In this document: one piece after another, positions 36,525 through 44,690 of the stretch
How positions within the stretch are numbered: position 1 is the stretch's first letter
How the letters are laid out: each line of letters opens with the position of its first letter
Origin: Kutzneria viridogrisea
Lineage (GTDB): Bacteria; Actinomycetota; Actinomycetes; Mycobacteriales; Pseudonocardiaceae
Length of the DNA: 64,000 bases
NCBI GenBank assembly: GCA_014138725.1
Contig: JACJID010000002.1
Location: 1,874,001 to 1,938,000 of the forward strand
Direction of reading: 5' to 3'
Position numbers and translations under genes: made by a program
Notes under the pieces: generated by a model
The model's input: only the letters and a program-made list of their open reading frames with translations
What the model was told of the DNA's origin: nothing
Database searches by the model: none

Positions 36525-37436
36525 GTGGCTCAGGCGCGGACGACGGTCGTGGTGGTGACCTGGCGTGGACGTGCTCACATCGCCGACTGCCTGGCCGCGC
36601 TGGACGCCCAGCACCGCGCGCACCGGGTGCTGGTCGTCGACAACGCCTCGACCGACGGCACCGCCGAACTGCTGGGCGGGCGCGAGGTGCTGCGGCTCAA
36701 CCGCAACGCCGGGTACGCGGGCGGTGTCGCCTCGGCGCTGCCCGGCATCGACACCGAGTTCGTGGCCTGGCTCAACGACGACACCGCGCCCTCGCCCGGC
36801 TGGCTCGCCGAGTTGGAGGACGCGCTGGACGCCGATCCCGGTGCCGCCGCGGCCACTTCGGCGCTGACCCTGCCGGACGGTTCCGTGCAGTCCACCGGGG
36901 TGCGGCTGACCGCCGACGGGCACGGGGCCGACACCGCACTGGCCGGGCGGGACGTGTTCGGGTTCTGCGGCGGGGCGGCCCTGGTGCGCACCGACCGGTT
37001 GCGCGCCGCGGGTGGCGTGCCCGCCGGGTTCTTCTGCTACTACGAGGACACCGACACCTCGTGGCGTCTTCGCCTGCACGGCTGGCGTGTGATCTCCGTC
37101 GGTCCCGCCCGGGTCGTGCACCGGCACGGCGCCAGCAGCGGGCTCGGTTCCTCGCTGTTCCACCGCTGGAACGAGCGCAACCGCCTGCTGATGCTGATCC
37201 GCTGCGCCCCGCTCGCCGTCGCCGCCGGCCAACTGGCCCGGTTCGCCGCGATCACCGCCCTGCTCCCGCTGCGCCGGAACGTGCCCCGGGCCGCCAACTT
37301 CCAACTCGGCCTCCGCCTGCGCGTGCTCGGCGAGGTGCTCCTGCGCCTGCCCGCCGCCCTCGCCGCCCGCACCCGGATCGGCCTGCGCGCCACGCTGCCC
37401 CGCCGCACCGTGTGGCACCAGTGGGCGGGCCGCTGA
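36525..37436 (+). CDS. Glycosyltransferase, GT2 family
   Basis: About 303 residues from the GTG at 36525 (a GTG ten codons earlier is possible; neither has a clear ribosome site). Marks: TTVVVVTWRGRAHIADCLAAL, VVDNASTDGTAELL, the metal-binding LNDDTAPSPGWL and the late YYEDTDTSWRLRLHGW. C-terminal basic, hydrophobic helices suggest membrane association. It diverges from the GT4 gene with 39 bases between the starts. Rhamnose or mannose transfer is possible. Confidence 0.85.
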   Translation: MAQARTTVVVVTWRGRAHIADCLAALDAQHRAHRVLVVDNASTDGTAELLGGREVLRLNRNAGYAGGVASALPGIDTEFVAWLNDDTAPSPGWLAELEDALDADPGAAAATSALTLPDGSVQSTGVRLTADGHGADTALAGRDVFGFCGGAALVRTDRLRAAGGVPAGFFCYYEDTDTSWRLRLHGWRVISVGPARVVHRHGASSGLGSSLFHRWNERNRLLMLIRCAPLAVAAGQLARFAAITALLPLRRNVPRAANFQLGLRLRVLGEVLLRLPAALAARTRIGLRATLPRRTVWHQWAGR

Positions 37437-37466
37437 CGTGGGCTGCTCCGCGCTCTACCCCGTGAC

Positions 37467-37575
37467 AATCCCCCGCCACTCCCAGGGGGGCGTCCCCGTC
37501 ACCAGTCTACCGCCCACCCCCGACATCTGATCTTGCTCAAGATCCACATGTGGATAACTCCCCGCCCGTGGACAA
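37467..37575. repeat. 109-bp intergenic element, copy D
   Basis: Same parts and orientation as B and C: tail with CCAGTCTACCGCC, GATCTTGCTCAAGATC (37529-37544), CCACATGTGG (37544-37553), TGTGGATAA (37549-37557) and CGTGGACAA (37567-37575), once more 18 bp apart. The first nonamer is the reverse complement of TTATCCACA, the E. coli DnaA box consensus. Unlike the others it does not abut a stop codon: a hairpin (37587-37639) lies between it and the hydrolase gene. Confidence 0.9.
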
Positions 37576-37586
37576 CTGTCCCGTAC

Positions 37587-37639
37587 GCCGCGAAAGTGCC
37601 CTTCACCGCGTTGAGCGCAGCGAAAGCCACCTTCGCGGC
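37587..37639. terminator. Imperfect hairpin with arms from two families
   Basis: The left arm contains GAAAGTGCCCTTCA, like the GAAAGTGCC family; the right arm contains AAAGCCACCTTC, like the GAAGGTGGCTTTC family. They pair with a few mismatches at positions where the two families differ. It follows repeat D between converging genes. Confidence 0.65.
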
Positions 37640-37686
37640 GGTCCCCCGGCCCCCGGTCCGCCCGCGAAACCCACGCCCCCCAGCCT

Positions 37687-38607
37687 TCACCGCCCCTGGT
37701 CGAGCAGCGCGGCGATCTCGGCCGCCTTGTTCATCGGGGCGAAGTGGCTGCCGACCACGTCGTGCACCTCGAACCGGCCGGGGTTGAGCCGGTCGGCGTC
37801 GGCGATGAGCCGGTTCTGCAGGGCCAGCGGCATGCTGCGGTCCTGGGTGAGCCGCACGTAGCCGCGGGGCAGCCGCCCGCCGGTGGCGGGGTCGAGCGGG
37901 GCTTCGCGCAGGCTGACGTCGAGCTGCTCGTCGGGTTGCAGCCCAGCGAGCACTGCGCGCAGTTGGTCGGGGGTGCCGTCGGCGTAGTAGGCGGCCCGCA
38001 ATTTGGCCAGCACCTCGGGATCGCCGGTGCGCCAGTTGAACCGGTGGGCGCCGACCTTGGCGAAATCGGCGGCGGGCGTCAGGGTCCGCAGCAGGCTGTC
38101 GGCCGCCTCCGGGGCGGTCACGCAGGCCAGCACGTTCTTCAGCTCGGAGCAGCAGAACGCGGAGATGTAGACCAGCCGGTGCACCAGTTCGGGGTGCGCG
38201 TTGGCCACAGCGGTGACGGTGACCCCGCCGAGGCTGTGCCCGACGAGCACGGCGGGCCCGATCCGGCGCAACAGCCCCACCACGCGATTCACGTTGTCCT
38301 GCAAGGTGTACTTCGTGATCGTGGACGGCGTGGTGGCCATCGCGGTCAGGTCCTGCGGGGTCTGGAACCAGACGGGGTAGTCGGCGTCCGGGCCGTGACC
38401 GGGCAGGTCCACGGCGACGGCCGTGCGCCCGCGTGCGACCAGTTCGGTGATCAGCGGGGACATGATGCCCGCCCCGCCGTGTGAGCCGGGCACCACCACG
38501 ATCGGCCTGCGCCGCACGGGGTCGGCCTGGGCGATCCCGGCGCCGGCGAGCAGCGCGGCGGAGGCCACCGCGCCGCCGAGGAAGCCGCGACGACTCGTGC
38601 CGGTCAT
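37687..38607 (-). CDS. Tat-exported alpha/beta-hydrolase
   Basis: 306 residues, start ATG at 38607. The first residues are a twin-arginine signal (SRRGFLGG, then a hydrophobic stretch and AQA), predicting export. The fold is plain: PIVVVPGSHGGAG, AVAVDLPGHG, nucleophile elbow LVGHSLGGVTV (Ser), and a late VVGSHFAPMNKA with the likely catalytic His. Salicylate esterase-like (hydroxynitrile lyase branch) proteins look similar. The start overlaps the upstream membrane gene (ATGA), so they are translated together. Confidence 0.87.
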   Translation of the reverse strand: MTGTSRRGFLGGAVASAALLAGAGIAQADPVRRRPIVVVPGSHGGAGIMSPLITELVARGRTAVAVDLPGHGPDADYPVWFQTPQDLTAMATTPSTITKYTLQDNVNRVVGLLRRIGPAVLVGHSLGGVTVTAVANAHPELVHRLVYISAFCCSELKNVLACVTAPEAADSLLRTLTPAADFAKVGAHRFNWRTGDPEVLAKLRAAYYADGTPDQLRAVLAGLQPDEQLDVSLREAPLDPATGGRLPRGYVRLTQDRSMPLALQNRLIADADRLNPGRFEVHDVVGSHFAPMNKAAEIAALLDQGR

Positions 38608-39053
38608 GCGGCCACCGCCTTGCGGGCGAACTGCGAGCGGAAGGCGGGGCGGGTGGCCGCGAAGAGCAGGCCCAGCAGCACGAGGACCTGCACGCCGAGA
38701 CCGATGTTCAGCCACAGCGGGAACTGCCCGGAGACGATCGAGTAGCCGATGCCGAGCGAGCCGATCACGGCGATGACCAGCACGCGGATGTAGGTGCTGC
38801 GGCGGCCGGAGCGCAGCAGGGTGGCGATCCGCACGTACAGCAGGGAGACGGCCAGCACGACCACCGGCCGGATCCAGGTGGTGTTCGCGAACACCGACCG
38901 GGTGTCGGCGACCTCCTGCACACCGGCGGACTGCCCGGCGAGCACGTGGGCGGTCTGGAAGTCCACCAGCTGGTTGTAGAAGGCGAGGGTCAGCGCGGCC
39001 AGCACCAGGCTGATCGCGAGGTTGGCGTACAGGAGGGTCAGCACCCTGTTCAT
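38604..39053 (-). CDS. Small four-helix membrane protein
   Basis: 149 residues from the ATG at 39053 (AAGGAG upstream). Four hydrophobic segments; N-terminal LLYANLAISLVLAALTLAFYN and a late NIGLGVQVLVLLGLLFAATRP. No family recognised. The upstream region has the words GCTGAGCA twice and an inverted TTGCT/AGCAA, which may be a regulator site. Coupled to the exported hydrolase by ATGA overlap. Confidence 0.72.
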   Translation of the reverse strand: MNRVLTLLYANLAISLVLAALTLAFYNQLVDFQTAHVLAGQSAGVQEVADTRSVFANTTWIRPVVVLAVSLLYVRIATLLRSGRRSTYIRVLVIAVIGSLGIGYSIVSGQFPLWLNIGLGVQVLVLLGLLFAATRPAFRSQFARKAVAA

Positions 39054-39249
39054 CGATGGCTCCTTGCTCGTTTGAGCTGCTTCTTGCTTGGCTGAGCAAA
39101 ACATAGCGTCGCTGAGCACCCCGGCGCATCGGGGAAATTCCCTGAGACCGCCGTCACAACCCGCGCGACCTGCGAGTTCGACGCCCGGCGGTGGAGCACG
39201 CTGGGCCGTAGTGCAGGCTTAGGCCCTGCGGCGTTGGAGGGAGAGCAAC

Positions 39250-41760
39250 GTGCCAGAAGGGGTATCCCTGCCCACCGTGTCGGTGGTGGTTGTCAACTAC
39301 CGGGGCACCGAGGACACCCTGACCTGCCTGCGCGCGCTGCGCACCGAACTGGACTACCCCGCGGACCGGTTGCAGGTCATCTGCGTGGACAACGCCTCCG
39401 GGGACGAGGCGGCGGCACAGCGGCTGGCCGCCGAGCCGGGCGTGCTGTTCGTCCAGGCCGAGCGCAACCTGGGCTTCGCGGGCGGCTGCAACCTGGGCGT
39501 GGCGCAGGCCACCGGCGAGGTGCTGGCCTTCCTGAACAACGACGCCCGCCCGCACCGGGACTGGCTGAGCGCGGCCGTGCGCGTGCTGCGCGAGCAGCCC
39601 ACGGTGGGCGCCGTGGCCAGCAAGGTGCTGGACTGGGACGGCAAGCTGATCGACTTCGTGGACGCCGGGCTGACCTGGTTCGGCATGGGCTACAAGCGGC
39701 ACGCGGGGCAGCCCGACGACGGCAGCCACGAGATCGCCCGCGACGTGCTGTTCGGCACCGGCTCGGCCCTGCTCGTGCGCGCCGGGCTGTACCGGGAACT
39801 GGGCGGGTTCGACGAGCGCTACTTCATGTTCTACGAGGACGTGGACCTGGGCTGGCGGCTGAACCTGCGCGGCTGGCGGGTGCGCTACGAGCCGAGCTCG
39901 ATCACCTACCACCGGCACCACGCCTCGATGTCCACTGTGGACTCGTCCCGGGAGTACTACCTGCTGGAGCGCAACGCGCTCGCCTCGATGTACAAGAACC
40001 TCTCGGACCGGACCCTGGCCAGGGCCATGCCCGCAGCGCTGGCGCTGGCCGTGCGCAGGGCCACCGCCCGCGCCGGGCTGGACCCCACCCAGCTGGAGAT
40101 CACCAACCGGCCCGCCGACCCGGCCGAGGACGCCGAGCCCGTGGCGGTGCCGCGCTCGGCGCTGTCCGGGATGCTGGCCATCGACCAGTTCGTGGACATG
40201 CTGCCCGCGCTGGCGGCCGCCCGCGAGATCGAGCAGAGCAAGCGGGTGCGCTCGGACGCGGACCTGATCCCGTTGATGCGCAAGGCGATGGAGCCCGCCT
40301 ACCCGCTGCCCCGCTACCTGGCGGCGCACGAGATCCTGGTCGAGGCGTTCGGGCTGGACGAGGTGTACGGCAAGTCCCGGCGGGTGCTGGTGCTCACCGG
40401 GGACTCGATCACCGACCGGATGGCCGGGCCCGCGATCCGCGCCTGGAACATGGCCGAGGTGCTGTCCGGGGAGCACCAGGTGCGGCTGGTCACCACCAAC
40501 CCGAGCTGCACCCCGCCGGAGGCCACCTTCGAGGTGTGCCACGCACCGCGCCGGAACCTGCCCGAGCACGTGGACTGGGCCGATGTCGTCGTGCTGCAAG
40601 GACATGCGCTTGAGTTCCTGCCGGGACTGAAACAGCGCGGCTCCACCAAGATCGTGGTCTGCGACCTCTACGACCCGATGCACCTGGAACTGCTGGAGCA
40701 GGGCAAGGACGGCACCGACGAGCAGCGCGGCAAGGACCTGCTCGGGGTGACCCGGGTGATCAACACGCAGCTGCGCCGCGGCGACTTCTTCCTGTGCGCC
40801 TCACAGCGCCAGCGGCACCTGTGGCTGGGCCACCTCGCCGCGCTGGGCCGGATCACCCCCGAGCTGTACGACTCCGACCCGACCACCCGCTCGCTGCTGG
40901 CCGAGGTGCCCTTCGGGCTGCCCGCCAAGCCGCCGCAGCGCACCGCGCCCGCCGCCAAGGGCGTGCTGCCCGGCATATCCGCCACGGACAAGCTCGTGAT
41001 CTGGGCGGGCGGGGTCTACAACTGGTTCGACCCGCTCACCCTGGTGCACGCCGTGGACCGGCTGCGCACGCGCCGCCCCGAGGTGCGCATGCTGTTCCTT
41101 GGCATGAAGCACCCCAACCCCGACGTGCCCGAGATGGGCGTGTCCGGTCGGCTGCGCGAGCTGGCGCAGCGGCTGGACCTGGTGGGTCGGCACGTGTTCT
41201 TCAACGAGACCTGGGTCCCCTACGAACAGCGGCAGAACTGGCTGCTGGACGCCGACTGCGGGGTCAGCACCCACTTCGAGCACGTGGAGACGATGTTCGC
41301 GTTCCGCACGCGCATCCTGGACTACCTGTGGGCCGGGCTGCCGATCGTCACCAGCGACGGGGACTCCTTCGCCGACCTAGTGCGCGGCGAGCAGCTCGGC
41401 GTGGTCGTGCCCGCCGAGGACCCCGGCGCGCTGGCCGATGCCCTGGAACGCGTGCTGTACGACGAGGAGTTCGCCGAATCCTGTCGGCAGCGGATAGCCG
41501 CCGTGCGGGAGCGCTTCACCTGGGAGGTCGTGCTGGCGCCACTGGTGGAGTTCTGCCGTTCGCCGCGACCGGCCGCCGACCGGCTGCCCGGCGCGAGCCC
41601 GTTGGTGCGCAACGCCCCGCTCGGGGCAGGCGGCGTGCTGCGCAGGGACCTGGCCCTGGTCAAGGAGTACCTGGACAACGGTGGCCCCGCCGAGCTCGCG
41701 CGCCGCGCGGGCGGGCGGCTGATCCGGTTGGCGCGCAACGCGGGCAAGCGCCATGGCTGA
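39250..41760 (+). CDS. Two-domain glycosyltransferase (GT2 fused to GT4)
   Basis: 836 residues from a GTG at 39250 with GGAGGGAG before it. Residues about 1-300 are a GT2 domain: VSVVVVNYRGTEDTLTCL, AFLNNDARPHRDWL, and FYEDVDLGWRLNLRGW. Residues about 380-790 are a GT4-like domain with LVIWAGGVYNWFDPLTLVHAV, LFLGMKHPNPDVPEMG and a late region TRILDYLWAGLPIVTSDGDSF. Two transfer steps on one chain are implied. It is followed by another GT4 gene with overlapping ends. Confidence 0.85.
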   Translation: MPEGVSLPTVSVVVVNYRGTEDTLTCLRALRTELDYPADRLQVICVDNASGDEAAAQRLAAEPGVLFVQAERNLGFAGGCNLGVAQATGEVLAFLNNDARPHRDWLSAAVRVLREQPTVGAVASKVLDWDGKLIDFVDAGLTWFGMGYKRHAGQPDDGSHEIARDVLFGTGSALLVRAGLYRELGGFDERYFMFYEDVDLGWRLNLRGWRVRYEPSSITYHRHHASMSTVDSSREYYLLERNALASMYKNLSDRTLARAMPAALALAVRRATARAGLDPTQLEITNRPADPAEDAEPVAVPRSALSGMLAIDQFVDMLPALAAAREIEQSKRVRSDADLIPLMRKAMEPAYPLPRYLAAHEILVEAFGLDEVYGKSRRVLVLTGDSITDRMAGPAIRAWNMAEVLSGEHQVRLVTTNPSCTPPEATFEVCHAPRRNLPEHVDWADVVVLQGHALEFLPGLKQRGSTKIVVCDLYDPMHLELLEQGKDGTDEQRGKDLLGVTRVINTQLRRGDFFLCASQRQRHLWLGHLAALGRITPELYDSDPTTRSLLAEVPFGLPAKPPQRTAPAAKGVLPGISATDKLVIWAGGVYNWFDPLTLVHAVDRLRTRRPEVRMLFLGMKHPNPDVPEMGVSGRLRELAQRLDLVGRHVFFNETWVPYEQRQNWLLDADCGVSTHFEHVETMFAFRTRILDYLWAGLPIVTSDGDSFADLVRGEQLGVVVPAEDPGALADALERVLYDEEFAESCRQRIAAVRERFTWEVVLAPLVEFCRSPRPAADRLPGASPLVRNAPLGAGGVLRRDLALVKEYLDNGGPAELARRAGGRLIRLARNAGKRHG

Positions 41761-42832
41761 GCGGCTCAAGGTGCTGCTGGACGGCACACCCCTGCTCGGC
41801 CACCGCACCGGTATCGGCCGCTACACCTCCGCACTGGCCGAGGAACTGGCCTCGATGTCCGATGTGGACGTTCGCGCGGTGGCCTACACCCTGCGCGGCT
41901 GGCGCAACCTGCGCACGGTGCTACCGCACGGAGTCGCGGCGCGCGGCCTGCCGGTGCCCGCACGGCTGCTGCGCAAGTCCTGGCTGAAGTCCTCGTTCCC
42001 GCCCGCCGAACTCTACGCGGGGTTGGCCGATGTCGTACACGGCACCAACTTCGTGCTGCCACCGGCACTGCGGGCCGGTGGCGTGATGACCGTGCACGAC
42101 CTGTACTTCCTGGACGCGGTGGACGAACTGCCGCCCAGCGACCGGGATCTGCCCGAACTGGTGCGCAAGTGCGCGCGGCGTGCGGACGTCGTGTGCACCC
42201 CGACCAGGGCCGTGGCCGAGGTGGTGCGGGAGCGCCTCGGTGTGCCCGAGGACCGGATCGCGGTGACCCCGCTGGGTGTGGACCCGGCCTGGTTCGCGGC
42301 CAGGGCACCCGGGGACTCGCTGCGGCGACGACTGCAACTGCCCGATTCCTACCTGCTGTTCGTCGGCGCCGAGGGCCCGCGCAAGGGCCTGCCAACCCTG
42401 CTCAAGGCACACGCGGCGACCTCGTCCCTGCCGCCGCTGGTGATGGTCGGCCCCGGCCACTACGGGGCCGACGAGCGTGTGCGGCGCACCGGCTATCTGT
42501 CCGATGTGGACCTGCGCAGCGTGGTCGCGGGCGCCTCGGCCCTGGTGTTGCCGTCCAGGGAAGAGGGTTTCGGCCTTCCCGTACTGGAGGCGCTGGCCTG
42601 CAACGTGCCCGTGGTCTGCTCGGACGTGCCCGCGCTGCGCGAGGTGGCCGGTGGACAGGCGCACCTGGTACCGGTCGGGGACATCGACGCGCTGGCCGCC
42701 GCCATGACCGCCGCACTGGAGGACCCGCCGTCCTCCGACGTGCTGGCCGCACGACGCGCACACGCCTCGGGCTTCACCTGGCGTCGCTGCGCGGAGTCCA
42801 CTGTGGACGCGTATCGGCGTGCCACTCGCTAG
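41753..42832 (+). CDS. Glycosyltransferase, GT4 family
   Basis: 359 residues; the ATG at 41753 overlaps the end of the previous gene by eight bases. Marks: LGHRTGIGRYTSALAEEL, VGAEGPRKGLPTLLKAHA and LPSREEGFGLPVLEALAC (EX7E). It resembles the GT4 genes at 34147 and 35364. It forms a translationally coupled pair with the two-domain enzyme. Its stop merges with a 10-G tract. Confidence 0.87.
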   Translation: MAERLKVLLDGTPLLGHRTGIGRYTSALAEELASMSDVDVRAVAYTLRGWRNLRTVLPHGVAARGLPVPARLLRKSWLKSSFPPAELYAGLADVVHGTNFVLPPALRAGGVMTVHDLYFLDAVDELPPSDRDLPELVRKCARRADVVCTPTRAVAEVVRERLGVPEDRIAVTPLGVDPAWFAARAPGDSLRRRLQLPDSYLLFVGAEGPRKGLPTLLKAHAATSSLPPLVMVGPGHYGADERVRRTGYLSDVDLRSVVAGASALVLPSREEGFGLPVLEALACNVPVVCSDVPALREVAGGQAHLVPVGDIDALAAAMTAALEDPPSSDVLAARRAHASGFTWRRCAESTVDAYRRATR

Positions 42833-42841
42833 GGGGGGGGG
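42832..42841 (+). repeat. Homopolymer of ten G
   Basis: Ten consecutive G bases start in the last base of the GT4 stop (TAG) and end nine bases before the GTG of the next gene. The tract sits where a ribosome site should be. Long G runs are prone to slippage. Confidence 0.85.
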
Positions 42842-42850
42842 AACAAGAAA

Positions 42851-43549
42851 GTGGTCGTGCTGTTCATCGTCCTGATCGTGCTGGTGATCGGCGGGGTCAC
42901 CGCCCTGTTCACCGGTCTGCCCCGGCTGTTCCTCAAGCAGCGGCAGAACACCAAGAACGCCGAGCGCCAGGCGTTAGCGGCGAGCCAGGGCTGGTACTTC
43001 TCACCGAACGCGCCCGAGCTGCTCACCCGCTGGGGCACCCGCCCGTTCACCGAGCGCGGTGACCGCCGCGTCGCCTTCGGGGTGATCAGCGGTGCCTACA
43101 ACGGGGTGCAGTTCACGGCCTTCGACTTCCAGCTGCGCACCCACGTGCGGGTCACCAACGGGGCGCGCAGCGAGGACAACTCCGTCTACACGGTGTGGGT
43201 GATCCACCTGCCCACCACGCTGCCCGACCTGACCGTGGCGCGGCGCGGCTTCTTCGGCCGCCAGGACGCCAGCGAGGTGCCGGGACTGCACCCCGAGTTC
43301 AGCAAGCAGTACGCCGTGTACTGCGCGCAGAACCCGAGGCTGGCCGCCGAACTGCTCACCCCGGCCGCCATGCAGCTGATCAGCCAGCACGCCCAGGACG
43401 GCTTCGCCGTGCAGGGCTCGGACCTGGTCTACACCAAGAAGAACACCTTCACCCGGCACACTCCCGCGGAGCTGGTGCAGACCGTGGACATGCTGCGGGC
43501 GCTGGTGTCCAGCTTCCCACAGTACCTCTGGCAGCAGCGCCAGCACTGA
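42851..43549 (+). CDS. Membrane-anchored protein of unknown function
   Basis: 232 residues from a GTG at 42851. One N-terminal membrane segment (VVVLFIVLIVLVIGGVTALFTGLP) and a mixed alpha/beta domain behind it, with motifs AFDFQLRTHV and YTVWVIHLPTTLPDLTV. Unknown family, though the shape recalls membrane-anchored proteins next to surface-polymer genes. Its start follows a 10-G tract. Confidence 0.68.
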   Translation: MVVLFIVLIVLVIGGVTALFTGLPRLFLKQRQNTKNAERQALAASQGWYFSPNAPELLTRWGTRPFTERGDRRVAFGVISGAYNGVQFTAFDFQLRTHVRVTNGARSEDNSVYTVWVIHLPTTLPDLTVARRGFFGRQDASEVPGLHPEFSKQYAVYCAQNPRLAAELLTPAAMQLISQHAQDGFAVQGSDLVYTKKNTFTRHTPAELVQTVDMLRALVSSFPQYLWQQRQH

Positions 43550-43552
43550 CAC

Positions 43553-43775
43553 GTCGCGTGCCGTTCGAGACACCAGTGGCTCGCCTCGGAACCTTGACCG
43601 TGTCTCGCCGGCGACCACCCAGCCGCGCCCGCCGACGCGGGCCGTGCCATGAAAGTGCCGTTCAGGACACTAGATGTCCTGAACGGCACTTTCATTGCAC
43701 CGCAGCCTCGGCCCGGACCGGATACCAGGTCAACGATGCGCGACGAGACACCAGCTGTCTCGAACGGCACGCGAC
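43553..43775. repeat. 223-bp unit with 20-bp terminal inverted repeats
   Basis: The left end (43553-43572) is the exact reverse complement of the right end (43756-43775). Inside lies a long perfect hairpin (43649-43695). It fits exactly between the converging gene ending at 43549 and rmlD ending at 43777. No coding capacity and no clear target duplication were seen. The layout recalls a miniature inverted-repeat element. Confidence 0.7.
43649..43695. terminator. Perfect 21-bp hairpin, GAAAGTGCCGTTC family
   Basis: Left arm 43649-43669 and right arm 43675-43695 pair perfectly over the loop CTAGA; with one mismatch the pairing continues to GTGC/GCAC. It lies inside the 223-bp unit and between converging genes. 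The arms share GAAAGTGCCGTTC with 31588-31640. Confidence 0.78.
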
Positions 43776-43776
43776 A

Positions 43777-44685
43777 TCAGGGCCGGTAGGCCGCCCCGTC
43801 CACCTCGAACGCCTTGGCCAGCGCCTCGCGCCAGGGCCGCAGCGGGGTCAGGCCCGCCGCCCGCCAGGCGCTGTCGGACAACACCGAGTAGGCCGGGCGC
43901 GGCGCGGGCCGCGGGAACTCCTCGGTGGTACACGGCTTGACCCGCTCGGGGTCGGCGCCGAGCTCCTCGAAGATCGCCCGCGCGAAGCCGCACCAGGTCG
44001 TCTCCCCACCGCCGGTGCAGTGCAGCACACGCCGCTCCCGCGCGCCGCCCGCGACCACCGTGCGGGCCAGCTCCAGCAGGCCGGCGGCCAGATCCGCCGA
44101 CCAGGTGGGCGATCCGCGCTGGTCGTCCACAACGGACAGTTGCTCGCGCTGGCCCTCGGCCTTGCTGATCGCCTTGACGAAGTTGCCGCCACCGGCCCCG
44201 TACACCCACGCGGTGCGCACGACCCAGGTCAGGTCACCGGCCGCGAGCACGGCCTGTTCCCCGGCGAGCTTGCTCTTGCCGTACACCGACTTCGGCCCGG
44301 TCGGGTCGGTCGGCTCGTACGGGCGCGTGCCGTCACCGGGGAACACGTAGTCGGTGGACACGTGCAGCAGCGGCACCCCGCGGCTCGCGGCGGCCGCGGC
44401 CAGCCGCCCCACGGCGAGCTCGTTGATGGCGAACGCGCGTTCGGGCTCGGTCTCGGCGAGGTCCACCGCGGTGTGCGCCGCCGCGTTGATCACGACCGGG
44501 CGCAGCCCGGCATCGGTTGCGGTGACGGCGAAGGAGCTCACCGCGTCGCTGACGGCCTCGGCGTCGGTGATGTCCAGTTCGGCCGAGCCCGGCGCGTGCA
44601 GCAGGCCGACCTGACCCGCCAGCGCGGCGAGGTCACGGCCCAGCTGCCCGCGTCCACCGGGCACCAGCACTGCCAGCTGTGCCAC
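43777..44685 (-). CDS. rmlD: dTDP-4-dehydrorhamnose reductase
   Basis: 302 residues from a GTG at 44685, five bases after the rmlB stop. It shows LVPGGRGQLGRDLA (NADPH loop), STDYVFPG and YGKSKLAGEQ (YxxxK). It makes dTDP-L-rhamnose, used for wall linkers. rmlB and rmlD run in the same direction almost touching, so they are an operon; no rmlA or rmlC is in the window. Mycobacterial Rv3266c is the counterpart. Confidence 0.93.
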   Translation of the reverse strand: MAQLAVLVPGGRGQLGRDLAALAGQVGLLHAPGSAELDITDAEAVSDAVSSFAVTATDAGLRPVVINAAAHTAVDLAETEPERAFAINELAVGRLAAAAASRGVPLLHVSTDYVFPGDGTRPYEPTDPTGPKSVYGKSKLAGEQAVLAAGDLTWVVRTAWVYGAGGGNFVKAISKAEGQREQLSVVDDQRGSPTWSADLAAGLLELARTVVAGGARERRVLHCTGGGETTWCGFARAIFEELGADPERVKPCTTEEFPRPAPRPAYSVLSDSAWRAAGLTPLRPWREALAKAFEVDGAAYRP

Positions 44686-44690
44686 GGCGA

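Noticed and set aside
37467-37575. Replication origin suggested by paired DnaA boxes
   Set aside because: Four dispersed copies, no dnaA, dnaN or gyrB neighbours, and only two boxes per copy. They are better read as a dispersed element.
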